Assembly: GCA_051453625.1 (NCBI GenBank)
Contig: JBOZIK010000001.1
Span: 50,857,016-50,920,202, forward strand
Direction: 5' to 3'
Origin: Welwitschia mirabilis
Lineage: Eukaryota; Gnetophyta; Gnetopsida; Welwitschiales
Length of the DNA: 63,187 bases
The notes under the pieces are model-generated. The model was not told the DNA's origin. It saw only the letters and a list, made by a program, of their open reading frames with translations, and did no database searches. A program made the translations under genes and the position numbers. This document shows positions 1-10,140 of the stretch, piece by piece (positions within the stretch are counted from its first letter, which is position 1; every line of letters begins with the position of its first letter).

Positions 1-441
1 CCTGAAAATTCAGTTGTGGGTAGCAATAATTCCCCACATCTCCACACAGTTCTTGAAAATTCAGCTCTGAGCGTCCAAGATGATTCAAAAGATGGCTCAA
101 ATGCTTTGAAGAAAACAAGTGTACACAGCGCGGGCGGTTCATTACAGAGGCCAGCAAATCCAAGAAAGAGCAAGGAAAGAATTGGAACAAGAAATCTGGC
201 AGATGACGAAGATGTTTGTGGGAAATGCATGAAGTCCAGCCCTCCACCTAAGGGCATTGTTAATGTTGATGATCTGTTAACTGTAGATTGGCTGCAATGT
301 AATAATTGTGGTCTCTGNNNNNNNNNNNNNNNNNNNNNNNNNNCCAGGACCGTGGCTGAAGTCATAAGATACAAATGCTATAATTGCAAGAAACCTGAAA
401 CTGCTTCTCCACTGAAACGTAACAAGAAAAGAAGGCTTTGA
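1..441 (+). CDS. C-terminal end of a PHD-finger protein (partial, open at left edge)
   Basis: The frame is open from base 1 to a TGA at 439-441, so the true start lies upstream; an in-frame GTG at 16 is not a credible start. Numbering residues from base 16, a Ser/Lys/Arg-rich linker is followed by C68-x2-C71, 23 residues, C95-x2-C98, a codon beginning TG (probably Trp), a 26-N gap at 318-343, then C121-x2-C124 and a basic tail (KRNKKRR) that could serve as a nuclear localisation signal. The cysteine pairs fit a C4HC3 PHD zinc finger, a fold that commonly reads histone tails in the nucleus. The expected His and sixth Cys would fall in the gap, and the frame continues across it without an intron. 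I do not recognise which PHD family this is. It is the only clear host gene and its codons are far less AT-rich than its surroundings. A C-terminal PHD is the best call; another zinc-binding fold is possible. Confidence 0.72.
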   Translation, partial: PENSVVGSNNSPHLHTVLENSALSVQDDSKDGSNALKKTSVHSAGGSLQRPANPRKSKERIGTRNLADDEDVCGKCMKSSPPPKGIVNVDDLLTVDWLQCNNCGLXXXXXXXXXXRTVAEVIRYKCYNCKKPETASPLKRNKKRRL

Positions 442-1700
442 TGAATTTGCTTTCATGGATTTTCTTAGCATTAAACTTTGGAGGTGTCCATGTAATTTGT
501 TTATTATTCCAATGATATTTCGGTTTAAAAATAGGCTCTGAATCAGACCAAAGATTTTTTTTTTTTTTTTTTTTTCTGATTCAGACGGAAAGGGATTTAG
601 TATATCTTCCTTCTTGTTTATATGGTGTAAGCGGCTGAGTAGTATAGATCTGAAATAGGCTTTCATATGTTTTATGATTTTATTTGTTAGTAGAGAGAAT
701 TGAATGTAACACTTTTTAAAGATTCTTATATTAAAAATAACATAAACAAATTTAAAATTCATATTCTTATATTTTACAAGAAAATAAATTACTTCTTTTC
801 GAGTTTTATTTAATTTTCAAATAAGTATTATTTGATGTCTAGAGAACACTTTGAGATGATAAAACTCAAGAAAAGTCTTAAACTACAAGATTAAATAGAT
901 TAGATGTGAATGCTATTTAAATGGACTTACCTTTTTTATTTATTTTGTGTAAGCATTGTTAATATAATATGTTAGTATAATGGGCAAGTAAAATTTTGAT
1001 ATGAACTAAAAGCATATAACTTTGAAATCAAAACAAAATATACTAATGTTTTTGTTTTATTAAAGAAAAATATTGGTTAGCAAGTTACATCATTTTAGTT
1101 AATAAGGATGTTAAACCCAAAATAAAAAGTTTCATGTTAATATCAACAATGTCAAATCTAAGTAGACTTAAATAACTTATGCAGATCCAAAAGAAAGAAC
1201 AAGAAATAAAGTCCTAAAAATCTCACAAACCTAAAATAAGGGTCACAAAATACTTGTAATTTGAGGAATAATATGATGAACGAGTGTAAGCCTCATCCAA
1301 AAAAAAAGAAAAACAAAAACAAAAAAAGGAAAAATATGTGTGAGAGAGAGAGAGAGAGAGATATGAGAATCTGAAATTGCTCTTAGGTTTCTAAAGAATG
1401 CTCTACAACTTCACACTTAAGATTCATCCTAAAGATCTTCTACCTTCTTGCATGTTTGTGCATGTCTTTGCATGTTACATTGAAGGCCTTAGGGTATTTA
1501 ACGCTATAAACTAATAGGCTTCTTGAGGGGTTCCATCCCCTTGAAACCATGCCAAATGCTTTAAATCTTCTTCTCCTTTTAATGATTAAGTTGTATTCCC
1601 TCCCTCCCTATGAATATAATTCTTGATCTTCTTAAAGATTCTTTCAATGATGCATACAATTAGTTTTTAAAAGAACATTTAATGGGTTATTATGTTAGCC
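442..1700. other. 3' flank of the PHD gene and non-coding AT-rich DNA
   Basis: No coding segment seen. Contains a T21 run at 555-575, an AATAAA at 783-788 that could be a distal poly(A) signal, and a run of A-rich motifs around 1,300-1,335. The stretch probably holds the 3' UTR of the PHD gene and then spacer before the LINE. Confidence 0.5.
1342..1361. repeat. (GA)10 microsatellite
   Basis: Ten uninterrupted GA dinucleotides, preceded by an A-rich tract at about 1,300-1,335. Simple repeat. Confidence 0.95.
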
Positions 1701-1796
1701 ATGTCTCTTCCCTTGATGAGCTTTGATCTTAGCTTCATACTATATGGGTGGAAAAAAGGATTTCAAGTAACTTTAGTGTATAATCTACCCTATGGA

Positions 1797-2330
1797 TTTT
1801 TTTTAATTCAATTTAATGAAAAAACTAACACAAAGGAAATCAAGAATGGACACTACTAGTGTATTAGGGAAACCTTGCTTGCTCTTTATCCTTGGGACTA
1901 TGGTTTTAGAGCTTTTAATAGAGTTTTTAAATATACCTCTCTCCTTATGACCTTTTACTCATCAGATGGCTAAAACCCTTGGTAAATACATTATAAAAAC
2001 TCATGAGTTATTTATTAATGTAAGTCCAAGAAGAAATATTTGTGTGCAAGTTGATCTTACCAAACCTCTCCCTGAGGTAATTAAAGTTCAAGTGGGTGTT
2101 CAAAAGCATAAGTAAAAGTTTGATACCTATTCCTTTCCACAAACAAGTGTCTTCATTATGGGAAAGAAGGTCATTGACAAAGGAGTTTCCCTATCCTTCC
2201 TTCTATTCAGTCAATTCCAAACATAGATGTGGTAAATGAAAATAATACTAAAGATATTCTAGCCAAAGCAACCAATGCAATTAATAAAAAGGTTACCACA
2301 ATAACAAAGGATACAAAACCTCATACCTAA
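1797..2330 (+). pseudogene. LINE ORF1 remnant (DUF4283-like, zinc-knuckle-type protein)
   Basis: Conceptual translation with frameshifts shows a segment starting FFLIQFNEKTN near 1,797, then PWDYGFRAFNRVFKYTSL at about 1,888-1,941, then GKYIIKTHELF and VQVDLTKPLPEVIKVQV over about 1,981-2,095. This order (Trp-rich DUF4283 core followed by an 'xVDLxKPLP' segment) is that of ORF1 proteins of plant L1 elements, which bind the LINE RNA. The CCHC knuckle expected after it is not intact. Several in-frame stops make it non-functional. Confidence 0.65.
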
Positions 2331-2637
2331 TCCTCTTGCTACAACTCCTAATACTTACTCTATTCAAATAATCATGTAATAAATAAAGACATTTACATAA
2401 AAAGCCTAACCTAGATTAGTGTTGTCAGAAAAAAAAAAAGGAAAATGCACTTGCTTTTCTAAAAGTAGGTATGAAGTACCCTTCCTTTTTTTTTTCTTTT
2501 TTTGGTAAATAAGGCTAGTTCTAATTAATTCGCTACTCTTGTTAAAGTTTTTGAAAACATTGCAAGTGATGTTCTTTTTCTTTGGAATAATATCTAATAT
2601 AAACTCCATGAATTGAGCTATTATCATTTTTCTATTA

Positions 2638-3150
2638 TGACTAAGCTTACTTCTTAGAATGTTAGGGGTCTTTCAAATCCCTCTAAAAAATATGTCATTA
2701 AGGACTTCTTTTTAAATCATGATAGTTTTCCAAACAGCTTATGTAAGTGATTAAAATATCTTCTTCCAAATGTAATTTTCTTCTTAAGTTATCTCGTCTT
2801 ATAATACTTGTTTTACCATTAATCACATCAAAGGCAAGGGTAAAGAACCCCTAGTCTTACATATTTAGTTTATTTCTCACATTGTTGATCATGGAAAATT
2901 TCTTAGCCACCATGCAGTTTAGGTTTTATTGCACATTCAAAATACTTTAATAATATTATACAACATCTATGCCTCCACCATTTCTACTAAAAGGAACATC
3001 CTTTAGAAATGGCTTACCTCTTATCTCCCTCATGCTAATTGGATTTTCTTTGGTGATTTTAACTTTTTTGAAATTCCTATTATAAACTAGATGTACTTCT
3101 ATTTAATGGAATATCCAAGGTTCAACAGTTGGATCTATTTAAAAAATAAT
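2638..3150 (+). pseudogene. LINE ORF2 endonuclease remnant
   Basis: Begins MTKLTS*NVRGLSNPSKK at 2,638, the typical start of an L1 ORF2 endonuclease with a stop replacing the Trp of the conserved 'WNVRG' motif. Further on, about 3,020-3,072, reads PHANWIFFGDFNFFE, the metal-binding 'GDFN' motif. The enzyme nicks target DNA to prime reverse transcription. Frameshifts between the two motifs show it is dead. Confidence 0.72.
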
Positions 3151-3959
3151 TGAAAGCCTCATCATCCCATCCCACAGGCCTCTAAAAACCCTTCTTCACT
3201 TGAAAAGATACTAAACCTTAAATAAGATTTACTTTTAAATGCCTACATGGAGTTTACCTTCTTCTTGTAATTTCTTCAAAATATCTAACTTTTCCTTCAC
3301 TTAAAAAATATCGTTATCTAACCATCTTTCCCTCTTCTTCCTAATAAAATTTGATAGCCCTTCATTAAATCCAAAGCAAAAAAATCATTTCATCCTATAA
3401 ACTTCTTGGATTCATTCTAGAAAGTCAAATTTGGAACATGTCTAATCCTTTAAATGATTCTTTAGTAAAGGATAACAACACCAACTAGAAAAGAAGTTGT
3501 ATTAGACAAGTAGATTATACTAGAACATTTAGCAAACTCCTCCTAAAAGAAAGAAGAATTGGGAAAGATCATCTTTAAAAATTATTTAGATTTGAAGGAA
3601 AAAGTTATTAATCAATAATCCCATAGACTCAATTAAATTATAGATCTTAAACTTGTGTATTAGGACCTTTTATGAATTAGCATTTTAAAAGATAAAGGAA
3701 ATCTAATAAAACCTAGGATCTTATGATTTCATCATAGTGATTATTTTAATAAAAGTTCCTTTCCTTTTTTATTCACCCCTAGCTTCGTTACACTATGATG
3801 CCTTCTATTTGTTAATTATAATGGAAAATTATTTCCTAAAAAATCTAACATTCTTTACATTTTCTTTAATCACTCCAAAAATTTGTTTGAAATAAAGTCT
3901 AATCTTAACTCTAATGATTTGTGTATTTTTAAACGCTTAATTCCTTCAATGATTTCTAC

Positions 3960-4597
3960 TTTAGTTAAGTAGATGTTAGCAAACTCCTTTCTATTGAGGA
4001 TGTCAAAAAAGATTTATTTTACTTGCTTAATAATAAGTCATATGGTTGGTGGTTTTCTAGTAGGTCTCTATCAGAAGAAATAGGACATAATAAAAAGTAG
4101 ACTTCTTGATGTAGCCAAAGATTGCATTAAAGTGGTTTCTCTTGTAAAATTCATCAGATGTGGTAAGATAAAATGTATCCTCAAAGAAGGTGGTGATTTA
4201 GAATTATGAGATTTGAGGTCAGCAAATTTCCTATATACTTCCTAAAAGATTATAAAAAAATTTCTAACTTTAAGATTAAAATATATTTTTCATCCATTAT
4301 TAGAATTGAAAAAGGTGCTTTTGTTATATGGATATATATTTTAAATAATCTTCTTGCTGTAGCCAAAGGGTGAAAAAAGAGAAAATAAAGTAATGAAAAT
4401 ATTTTTCTTTTTAAAATTAGTTATGAAAAAACTTTTGATATAATTTATTAGTGTTTTCTTCTCTTTATCCTAAAATGATTAGGATTTAGAGAAAGATTTA
4501 TTTATAGATGCTATGATCATTATCACCATTAATTGGATTTCTTCTTAATCTTTCTTTTTCAAAAGATCTATTTATTAAGGATGGCCTCTTACTTTCT
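3960..4597 (+). pseudogene. LINE ORF2 reverse transcriptase, N-terminal half
   Basis: Recognisable pieces: EDVKKDLFYLLNNKSYGWW at 3,996-4,052, where the family has a 'K-x-PGPDG' motif; KIIKKFLTLRLKYIFHPLL-type residues at about 4,245-4,305; then segments of the palm leading to GWPLTF / DGLLLS near 4,578-4,597, where the family has 'RQGDPLSP'. The next expected residues are found at 19,439, not here, so the gene was split by insertion of element A. Confidence 0.7.
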
Positions 4598-4672
4598 TGT
4601 TGTGAGCTGAATTGATCATATTAACATCATATTTGGAGTGTTTTTTAAGGATCTTTTTATAGGTTTAGTACT

Positions 4673-5221
4673 NNNNNNNNNNNNNNNNNNNNNNNNNNNN
4701 NNNNNNNNNNNNNNNNNNNNNNNNNNNNNNNNNNNNNNNNNNNNNNNNNNNNNNNNNNNNNNNNNNNNNNNNNNNNNNNNNNNNNNNNNNNNNNNNNNNN
4801 NNNNNNNNNNNNNNNNNNNNNNNNNNNNNNNNNNNNNNNNNNNNNNNNNNNNNNNNNNNNNNNNNNNNNNNNNNNNNNNNNNNNNNNNNNNNNNNNNNNN
4901 NNNNNNNNNNNNNNNNNNNNNNNNNNNNNNNNNNNNNNNNNNNNNNNNNNNNNNNNNNNNNNNNNNNNNNNNNNNNNNNNNNNNNNNNNNNNNNNNNNNN
5001 NNNNNNNNNNNNNNNNNNNNNNNNNNNNNNNNNNNNNNNNNNNNNNNNNNNNNNNNNNNNNNNNNNNNNNNNNNNNNNNNNNNNNNNNNNNNNNNNNNNN
5101 NNNNNNNNNNNNNNNNNNNNNNNNNNNNNNNNNNNNNNNNNNNNNNNNNNNNNNNNNNNNNNNNNNNNNNNNNNNNNNNNNNNNNNNNNNNNNNNNNNNN
5201 NNNNNNNNNNNNNNNNNNNNN
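4673..5221. other. Assembly gap, 549 N
   Basis: In the other two copies of this LTR the bases either side of the gap are only about 7-10 bp apart, so the gap, if its size is right, hides roughly 0.54 kb absent from the sister LTRs. Confidence 0.7.
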
Positions 5222-5951
5222 ATGTTTGATGATGAAGTTCAAAGACAAGGAATTAATAATAATTTGGATCAAAGTGGGGTAATTATGAAGCATTTGAAAA
5301 AGACATGCTAAGAAGATGTTACATTAAATAGACCTTTCACATAATGAAGAAGATGTTATGCTAATAAAATGTTACAATAAGAATATTATGAGGTTCCCAC
5401 TAACATGAGTAGGTATATAATTGTATTCTAAAGAATGGGCTAAAAGATGAAATAAATATAGCACCAAACACTGACACTACCAGCTAGTAATACTGGCATC
5501 ACTAGCCTTTTGAAGAAACACAGCATAATTCTCATGTTCCTACATTCGTTTGGGAAATTGATCACTTTGCACTTATGGACTCACTAAGAAGATAAGAAGG
5601 CATGTAAAGATGAAATATTAAGGGACATGAAAGATGTAAAGTTAATAGTCACCAAGAAGGTACATGGAAGATGAAAAGTCATGAGAAGATAAAAGATCAA
5701 TGGTAATCCACCTAGTTATCAAAATACAAGAAGGCATGTAGAAGACATGAATAACACAAAATAAACTCCACCATTTATGTAATCATTGATATAGTATGCT
5801 TTGATCTATTACAACTCTTCATTAATCCTAAGAATCATTCCAAATACTATAACTACCTCCCTTAAGTCTTCCATTTATTTGTATCAATTACATCGATTAT
5901 TCTTATAATGTTTGGAGATGATTGAGTAAGGGATACATCCTATAAATTGCA

Positions 5952-6090
5952 GAGAAGGGCTTTTCTTGGTGTTAGATTGGATCTCCTTCATTGAGAAACT
6001 GTTACTTTATAATTGTTATAAAGAAGGGCTTTTCCTGGTATTGGGTTATCTCTTCTTCATTGAGGCGCTATTGCTTTATACTAGATGTGG
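5952..6090 (+). repeat. Two-copy tandem repeat (about 69 bp) inside LTR A
   Basis: Two copies begin AGAAGGGCTTTTCTTGG (5,953) and AGAAGGGCTTTTCCTGG (6,022), each followed by a 'TCTTCATTGAG' segment and 'TTACTTTATA'. The same doublet is visible in the 3' LTR (about 17,300-17,440) and in inverted copy B (about 18,440-18,580), so it is ancestral to this LTR family. Confidence 0.7.
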
Positions 6091-6660
6091 AGCATTTTGA
6101 TTAATAAAATATTAGTTAAAGTGTTCTTTCTCTAAATCTCTTTTTATGTTTCTTATAGCTTGTGTCATTATAGTTAAGTAACAAGCATTTATAAGTTGAT
6201 ATAGATTATGAGGGCCAACTTAGATGATAACAAGTTGGTTAACCAGCTAGAAATTGCATTTAGCTGCATTGCATTCATTTTTGCATTTTCTTTTGCATCA
6301 TATTTTGATTATGAAAGTTAGACTAGCTAAATCAATTCATTTGCAGTAATCTTTTAACTTCCTGTTTGAATTTCCTCTCTAGAATGACAAATGGGTTGAG
6401 TCCCCTATATTAGTGCATTCTTGTGTGTATTTTGTTTTATCTTTATAGGTACTAAAGAGAAAAGATTTCTTTAAATAAAATAATAGTTTAATCACATGAT
6501 GCACATCCTAATGAATGGGTATTATTGCCAAGGAGGAGTTCAAAAAAGTTAGAAGGTTCAAATGTCCTTGCATGGATAACTAATTTGCTTTTACATTATT
6601 TACCTGTGTAGTGTGTATATAAAATTTTTCATTTTCTTAGATTAGTTTTCATTTTTATTT

Positions 6661-7355
6661 TCCTAGTTTAAGATTGATTATTTAATTTCTATTATTTTTT
6701 TTACTTCTTTTCTTTTCTTTTCTATTATTTTTTATTTTTCCTTTCTTTTTTATTTTTTTCATAGTTTAGATTAAATTTTTCTCTAGTTTCTATTACTCTT
6801 TTCTCAGACCTTGTAATCCAAACAATCTTGCATTAATTTAAAACCAACCTATTTCTTTTTCTAATCATCTTTACTTAATTAGACTAGTGTTGCTACCTTC
6901 CCTAACTAGTGTTGCCAACATTCCTTCTTAGATCACCTTGTGCTTTCACTTAAAATCACTTATCGCTTTTTTGAACCATTTTTTATTATAGGCCTTCTTA
7001 CAAACTTTTAAAAACCTAGAAAACATGAATATTTATGTTTTTATCTTTACTTTTTATAATTTTTCATTATTACATTACTATTAGTTTTTTATTTCTTAGT
7101 TTTATTTGGATTTTTAATTCTCTTTCTTCATTTTACTTTCATTTTGATTTGTGACAATTTTTCTTCTTAAGATATTATTAGTGTGTAGATCTAAAGATAA
7201 TTATTTTAGGCCTACTCTTTTGCAATTAGCTTAAATCCTCCAAATTACATTTATCTTATTCTTTTGGTTGGATGGTAAAATTGATCTTTACCTTGTGCTT
7301 ATCTTACTTATCATCTTAATTAATTCTTTTTGTTTCATCCTTCTCATGTATTTCG
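6661..7355 (+). other. Leader region of element A
   Basis: T-rich non-coding DNA with long pyrimidine tracts (for example 6,700-6,770) between the 5' LTR and the first open segment. Nothing recognisable as a domain. Confidence 0.4.
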
Positions 7356-8487
7356 ATGGATACTGATAAAAGGATCATTCAAGAAATATTATTTGAAAAG
7401 AGGAGAAACTTGAGAGTTTCTGAAGATAATGATAAAAGACCATTACAAGAAATATTTGTAGANNNNNNNNNNNNNNNNNNNNNNNNNNNNNNNNNNNNNN
7501 NNNNNNNNNNNNNNNNNNNNNNNNNNNNNNNNNNNNNNNNNNNNNNNNNNNNNNNNNNNNNNNNNNNNNNNNNNNNNNNNNNNNNNNNNNNNNNNNNNNN
7601 NNNNNNNNNNNNNNNNNNNNNNNNNNNNNNNNNNNNNNNNNNNNNNNNNNNNNNNNNNNNNNNNNNNNNNNNNNNNNNNNNNNNNNNNNNNNNNNNNNNN
7701 NNNNNNNNNNNNNNNNNNNNNNNNNNNNNNNNNNNNNNNNNNNNNNNNNNNNNNNNNNNNNNNNNNNNNNNNNNNNNNNNNNNNNNNNNNNNNNNNNNNN
7801 NNNNNNNNNNNNNNNNNNNNNNNNNNNNNNNNNNNNNNNNNNNNNNNNNNNNNNNNNNNNNNNNNNNNNNNNNNNNNNNNNNNNNNNNNNNNNNNNNNNN
7901 NNNNNNNNNNNNNNNNNNNNNNNNNNNNNNNNNNNNNNNNNNNNNNNNNNNNNNNNNNNNNNNNNNNNNNNNNNNNNNNNNNNNNNNNNNNNNNNNNNNN
8001 NNNNNNNNNNNNNNNNNNNNNNNNNNNNNNNNNNNNNNNNNNNNNNNNNNNNNNNNNNNNNNNNNNNNNNNNNNNNNNNNNNNNNNNNNNNNNNNNNNNN
8101 NNNNNNNNNNNNNNNNNNNNNNNNNNNNNNNNNNNNNNNNNNNNNNNNNNNNNNNNNNNNNNNNNNNNNNNNNNNNNNNNNNNNNNNNNNNNNNNNNNNN
8201 NNNNNNNNNNNNNNNNNNNNNNNNNNNNNNNNNNNNNNNNNNNNNNNNNNNNNNNNNNNNNNNNNNNNNNNNNNNNNNNNNNNNNNNNNNNNNNNNNNNN
8301 NNNNNNNNNNNNNNNNNNNNNNNNNNNNNNNNNNNNNNNNNNNNNNNNNNNNNNNNNNNNNNNNNNNNNNNNNNNNNAAGAATCGAGCTCCTTCCTATTT
8401 TGAACCTCCTTATTCTTCCCTCTATTTTTTTAATCCTTCATCTAGAAATGATAATGAGGATTTTTAACAACCTAACCCTAGCAATCT
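7356..8487 (+). pseudogene. Element A coding remnant, first part (unidentified; mostly N)
   Basis: An open segment starts MDTDKRIIQEILFEKRRN at 7,356 and reads into a 915-N gap (7,463-8,377). After the gap the reading 'FFNPSSRNDNEDF' and 'QPNPSNL' is followed immediately by insertion of element C; the frame appears to resume at 13,085 with 'VQDLTNALLRP'. Charged N-terminus and Asn/Pro-rich later part would fit a gag-like structural protein, but I recognise no domain. The apparent continuity of the open frame through the gap is an artefact of N. Confidence 0.4.
8483..8487. repeat. Target site duplication AATCT (left copy, element C)
   Basis: AATCT directly before the 5' LTR of C; an identical AATCT follows the 3' LTR at 13,085-13,089. 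Confidence 0.85.
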
Positions 8488-8869
8488 TGTAATGTTCCAA
8501 ATTCACTGTTTTGTAAAGAAGAGTATTAAAGTTCTAAGTGAGCATAATTAATAAGATATGAATGGGTGTAACCCAACCATGTAAAGATGTGTCCTTTCAT
8601 TATGCTACTTAAGCCTATGGCATTAAGTGAGGGTGGATAGACTAGTGGATGTAATCAACAACAACCTTGACTAATCCCCAAGGGTCCTAGAGGGAAACTC
8701 AGGTCATAGTCCACATCTTTCCCTTTGACCACCAGTCCAAGGTTATTGGCTAATAATAAGGAATGTAATCCACTATTAATAAAGTTTATCTTTTATTGAT
8801 TTTGGAATAATATTTAAATTTTTTTATTTATAACAAAATAACCTTAAAATGGTAAAATCAAACATTAAA
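8488..8869 (+). repeat. 5' LTR of element C
   Basis: Starts TGTAATGTTCC and ends AAACATTAAA (family end ACA, now AAA). Aligns end to end with 12,673-13,084, sharing for instance GATATGAATGGGTGT and TTTCATTATGCTACTTAAGC; the two copies are clearly diverged, by eye about 75-80% identical. Confidence 0.85.
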
Positions 8870-9049
8870 TTTGGTTTCAAAGTCATGAAGATGGTAAATT
8901 ACTATCTTCTCAATCCAAGGAGTTAATTTCTTAAGATCCAAGAAAAATAGAATATGCAAATAGAATATGTCATGTTGTCATGTTTCATCAAAGGAAACAA
9001 CAAAAATGAATGCAATCTTCCATCATGAGGCCCATGATGATATTACACT

Positions 9050-10140
9050 TCATAAGGTTGATGTCACACTTGAGTGTCCAATATCTCACTTGAGTGTTTG
9101 ACGTCACACTTGGTCCTATGATGCTCTAACATATTTTATTCAATCTTAGTACTTTTTCTATCCTACTTTAGTCTACTTCATGAGAAAGATCTGATGTCAC
9201 ACTTGGGTTTTTAACATCGCACTTGAATTTCTAATGTTGCACTTGAGTGTTCGATGTTATAATTAGTCCCATAACACTTTGATACCTTTTGTTTGATCTT
9301 GGTTCTTTTTACCCTACTTTAGCCTCCTACACAAGGAAGGTTTGATGTCATACTTGGGTATTCGACATTGCACTTGAGTGTTTGATGTCTGACTCTAGAA
9401 CTACATGCTCTACTCTGACTTGCTATGTAATAAAGGCTTTAATGTTACACTTGGATGTCTGACATCATACTTGAGTCTCTGATGATGCAATTAAGTGTCC
9501 AACATCGTACTAAGTCCTATGATGCTCTAACACCTTTCATTTGACCCCAGTGCTTCCTGCCTTACTCGAGCCTGCTTTACAAAAAAGCTCTAACATTGTA
9601 CTTTAGGATTTAACATTGCACATGATTTTCTGATGTTATAGTTTGATGTCCACTTGAATGTCCAATTTTGCACTTTGATCCTACAATACTTTCACACCTC
9701 CCACAAGGCCCTAACACTTCATGTTTTACTCTAGAATTGTTCTAGAATAAGGTCTAATGTTACCCTTAGGTATCTAACATTGCACTTAAATGTCTAACAT
9801 CACACTTGAGTGCTTAATATTGCAGTTACTTTTGTAGGCTTCCAAGGCCTTCCATTTATTCCCTGGCATAACTTGCTCTATCATAGTTTTTATGTGATAA
9901 ATCTCTCTGATGTTACACTTAGTTTTTGATATCACACTTAGGTGATTGAAATTGCAGTTACTCTTTTAAGGTCCTAGCATCCTTCTTCCTCACCATTTTA
10001 CCTATGCTTACTTCACAAAGAATCCTTGACATCATGTTTAAGTATTCAACATTACACTTGGAGGTTTGACATTGCGTCTAGATACCTAATGTCGTAGTTT
10101 GATCTTAACACTTGCGTATCATCTAATGGCATGCTTGGGA
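9050..10140 (+). repeat. Degenerate tandem array of TGATGTCACACTTGAGTGT-like units
   Basis: About twenty copies of a short unit around (A/T)CACACTTG(A/G)GTGT, commonly in the order GATGT-CACACTTG-GTGTYTGACAT-TGCACTTG, spread within longer units of about 130-170 bp that share phrases such as 'CCTATGATGCTCTAACA' and 'TTTGATCTTGGTTC'. A smaller second cluster is at 10,887-11,290. The array lies just inside the 5' LTR of C. I see no known function. Confidence 0.75.

Larger units (their letters stand above)
1700..4597 (+). mobile_element. L1-type LINE, 5' and central part (interrupted at 4,597)
   Basis: A plant L1-like non-LTR retrotransposon read on the plus strand with many stops and frameshifts. 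In order: an ORF1 nucleic-acid-binding region, an ORF2 apurinic-endonuclease-like domain, and the first half of a reverse transcriptase. The RT breaks at 4,597 and continues at 19,438. The 5' end is not resolved; the first recognisable residues are near 1,797. No poly(A) tail or target duplication could be assigned. Confidence 0.75.
4598..6660 (+). repeat. 5' LTR of element A
   Basis: Matches 16,430-17,848 in direct and 17,849-19,437 in inverted orientation over most of its length, including shared landmarks such as GTGTAGTGTGTATAT near 6,610. Contains a 549-N gap at 4,673-5,221. The right border is uncertain because the 3' copy is truncated; 6,660 is where homology with inverted copy B ends. 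No convincing primer-binding site was found after it. Confidence 0.65.

Noticed and set aside
277-762. Minus-strand open frame over the PHD exon and its 3' flank
   Set aside because: Antisense to a good coding exon, passes through N and a T21 tract (poly-Lys); no domain.
4616-5293. Long open frames on both strands through runs of N (also 7,356-8,492, 10,754-10,993, 21,812-22,354, 36,262-36,952 and 44,794-45,060)
   Set aside because: They are open only because N codons translate as X. The real flanks are short and belong to LTRs or element interiors; only the 7,356 start and the segment after 44,955 were kept, for other reasons.
9050-10140. CRISPR-like array
   Set aside because: Repeats are degenerate, of uneven spacing, inside a plant LTR element with defined borders; not a CRISPR.
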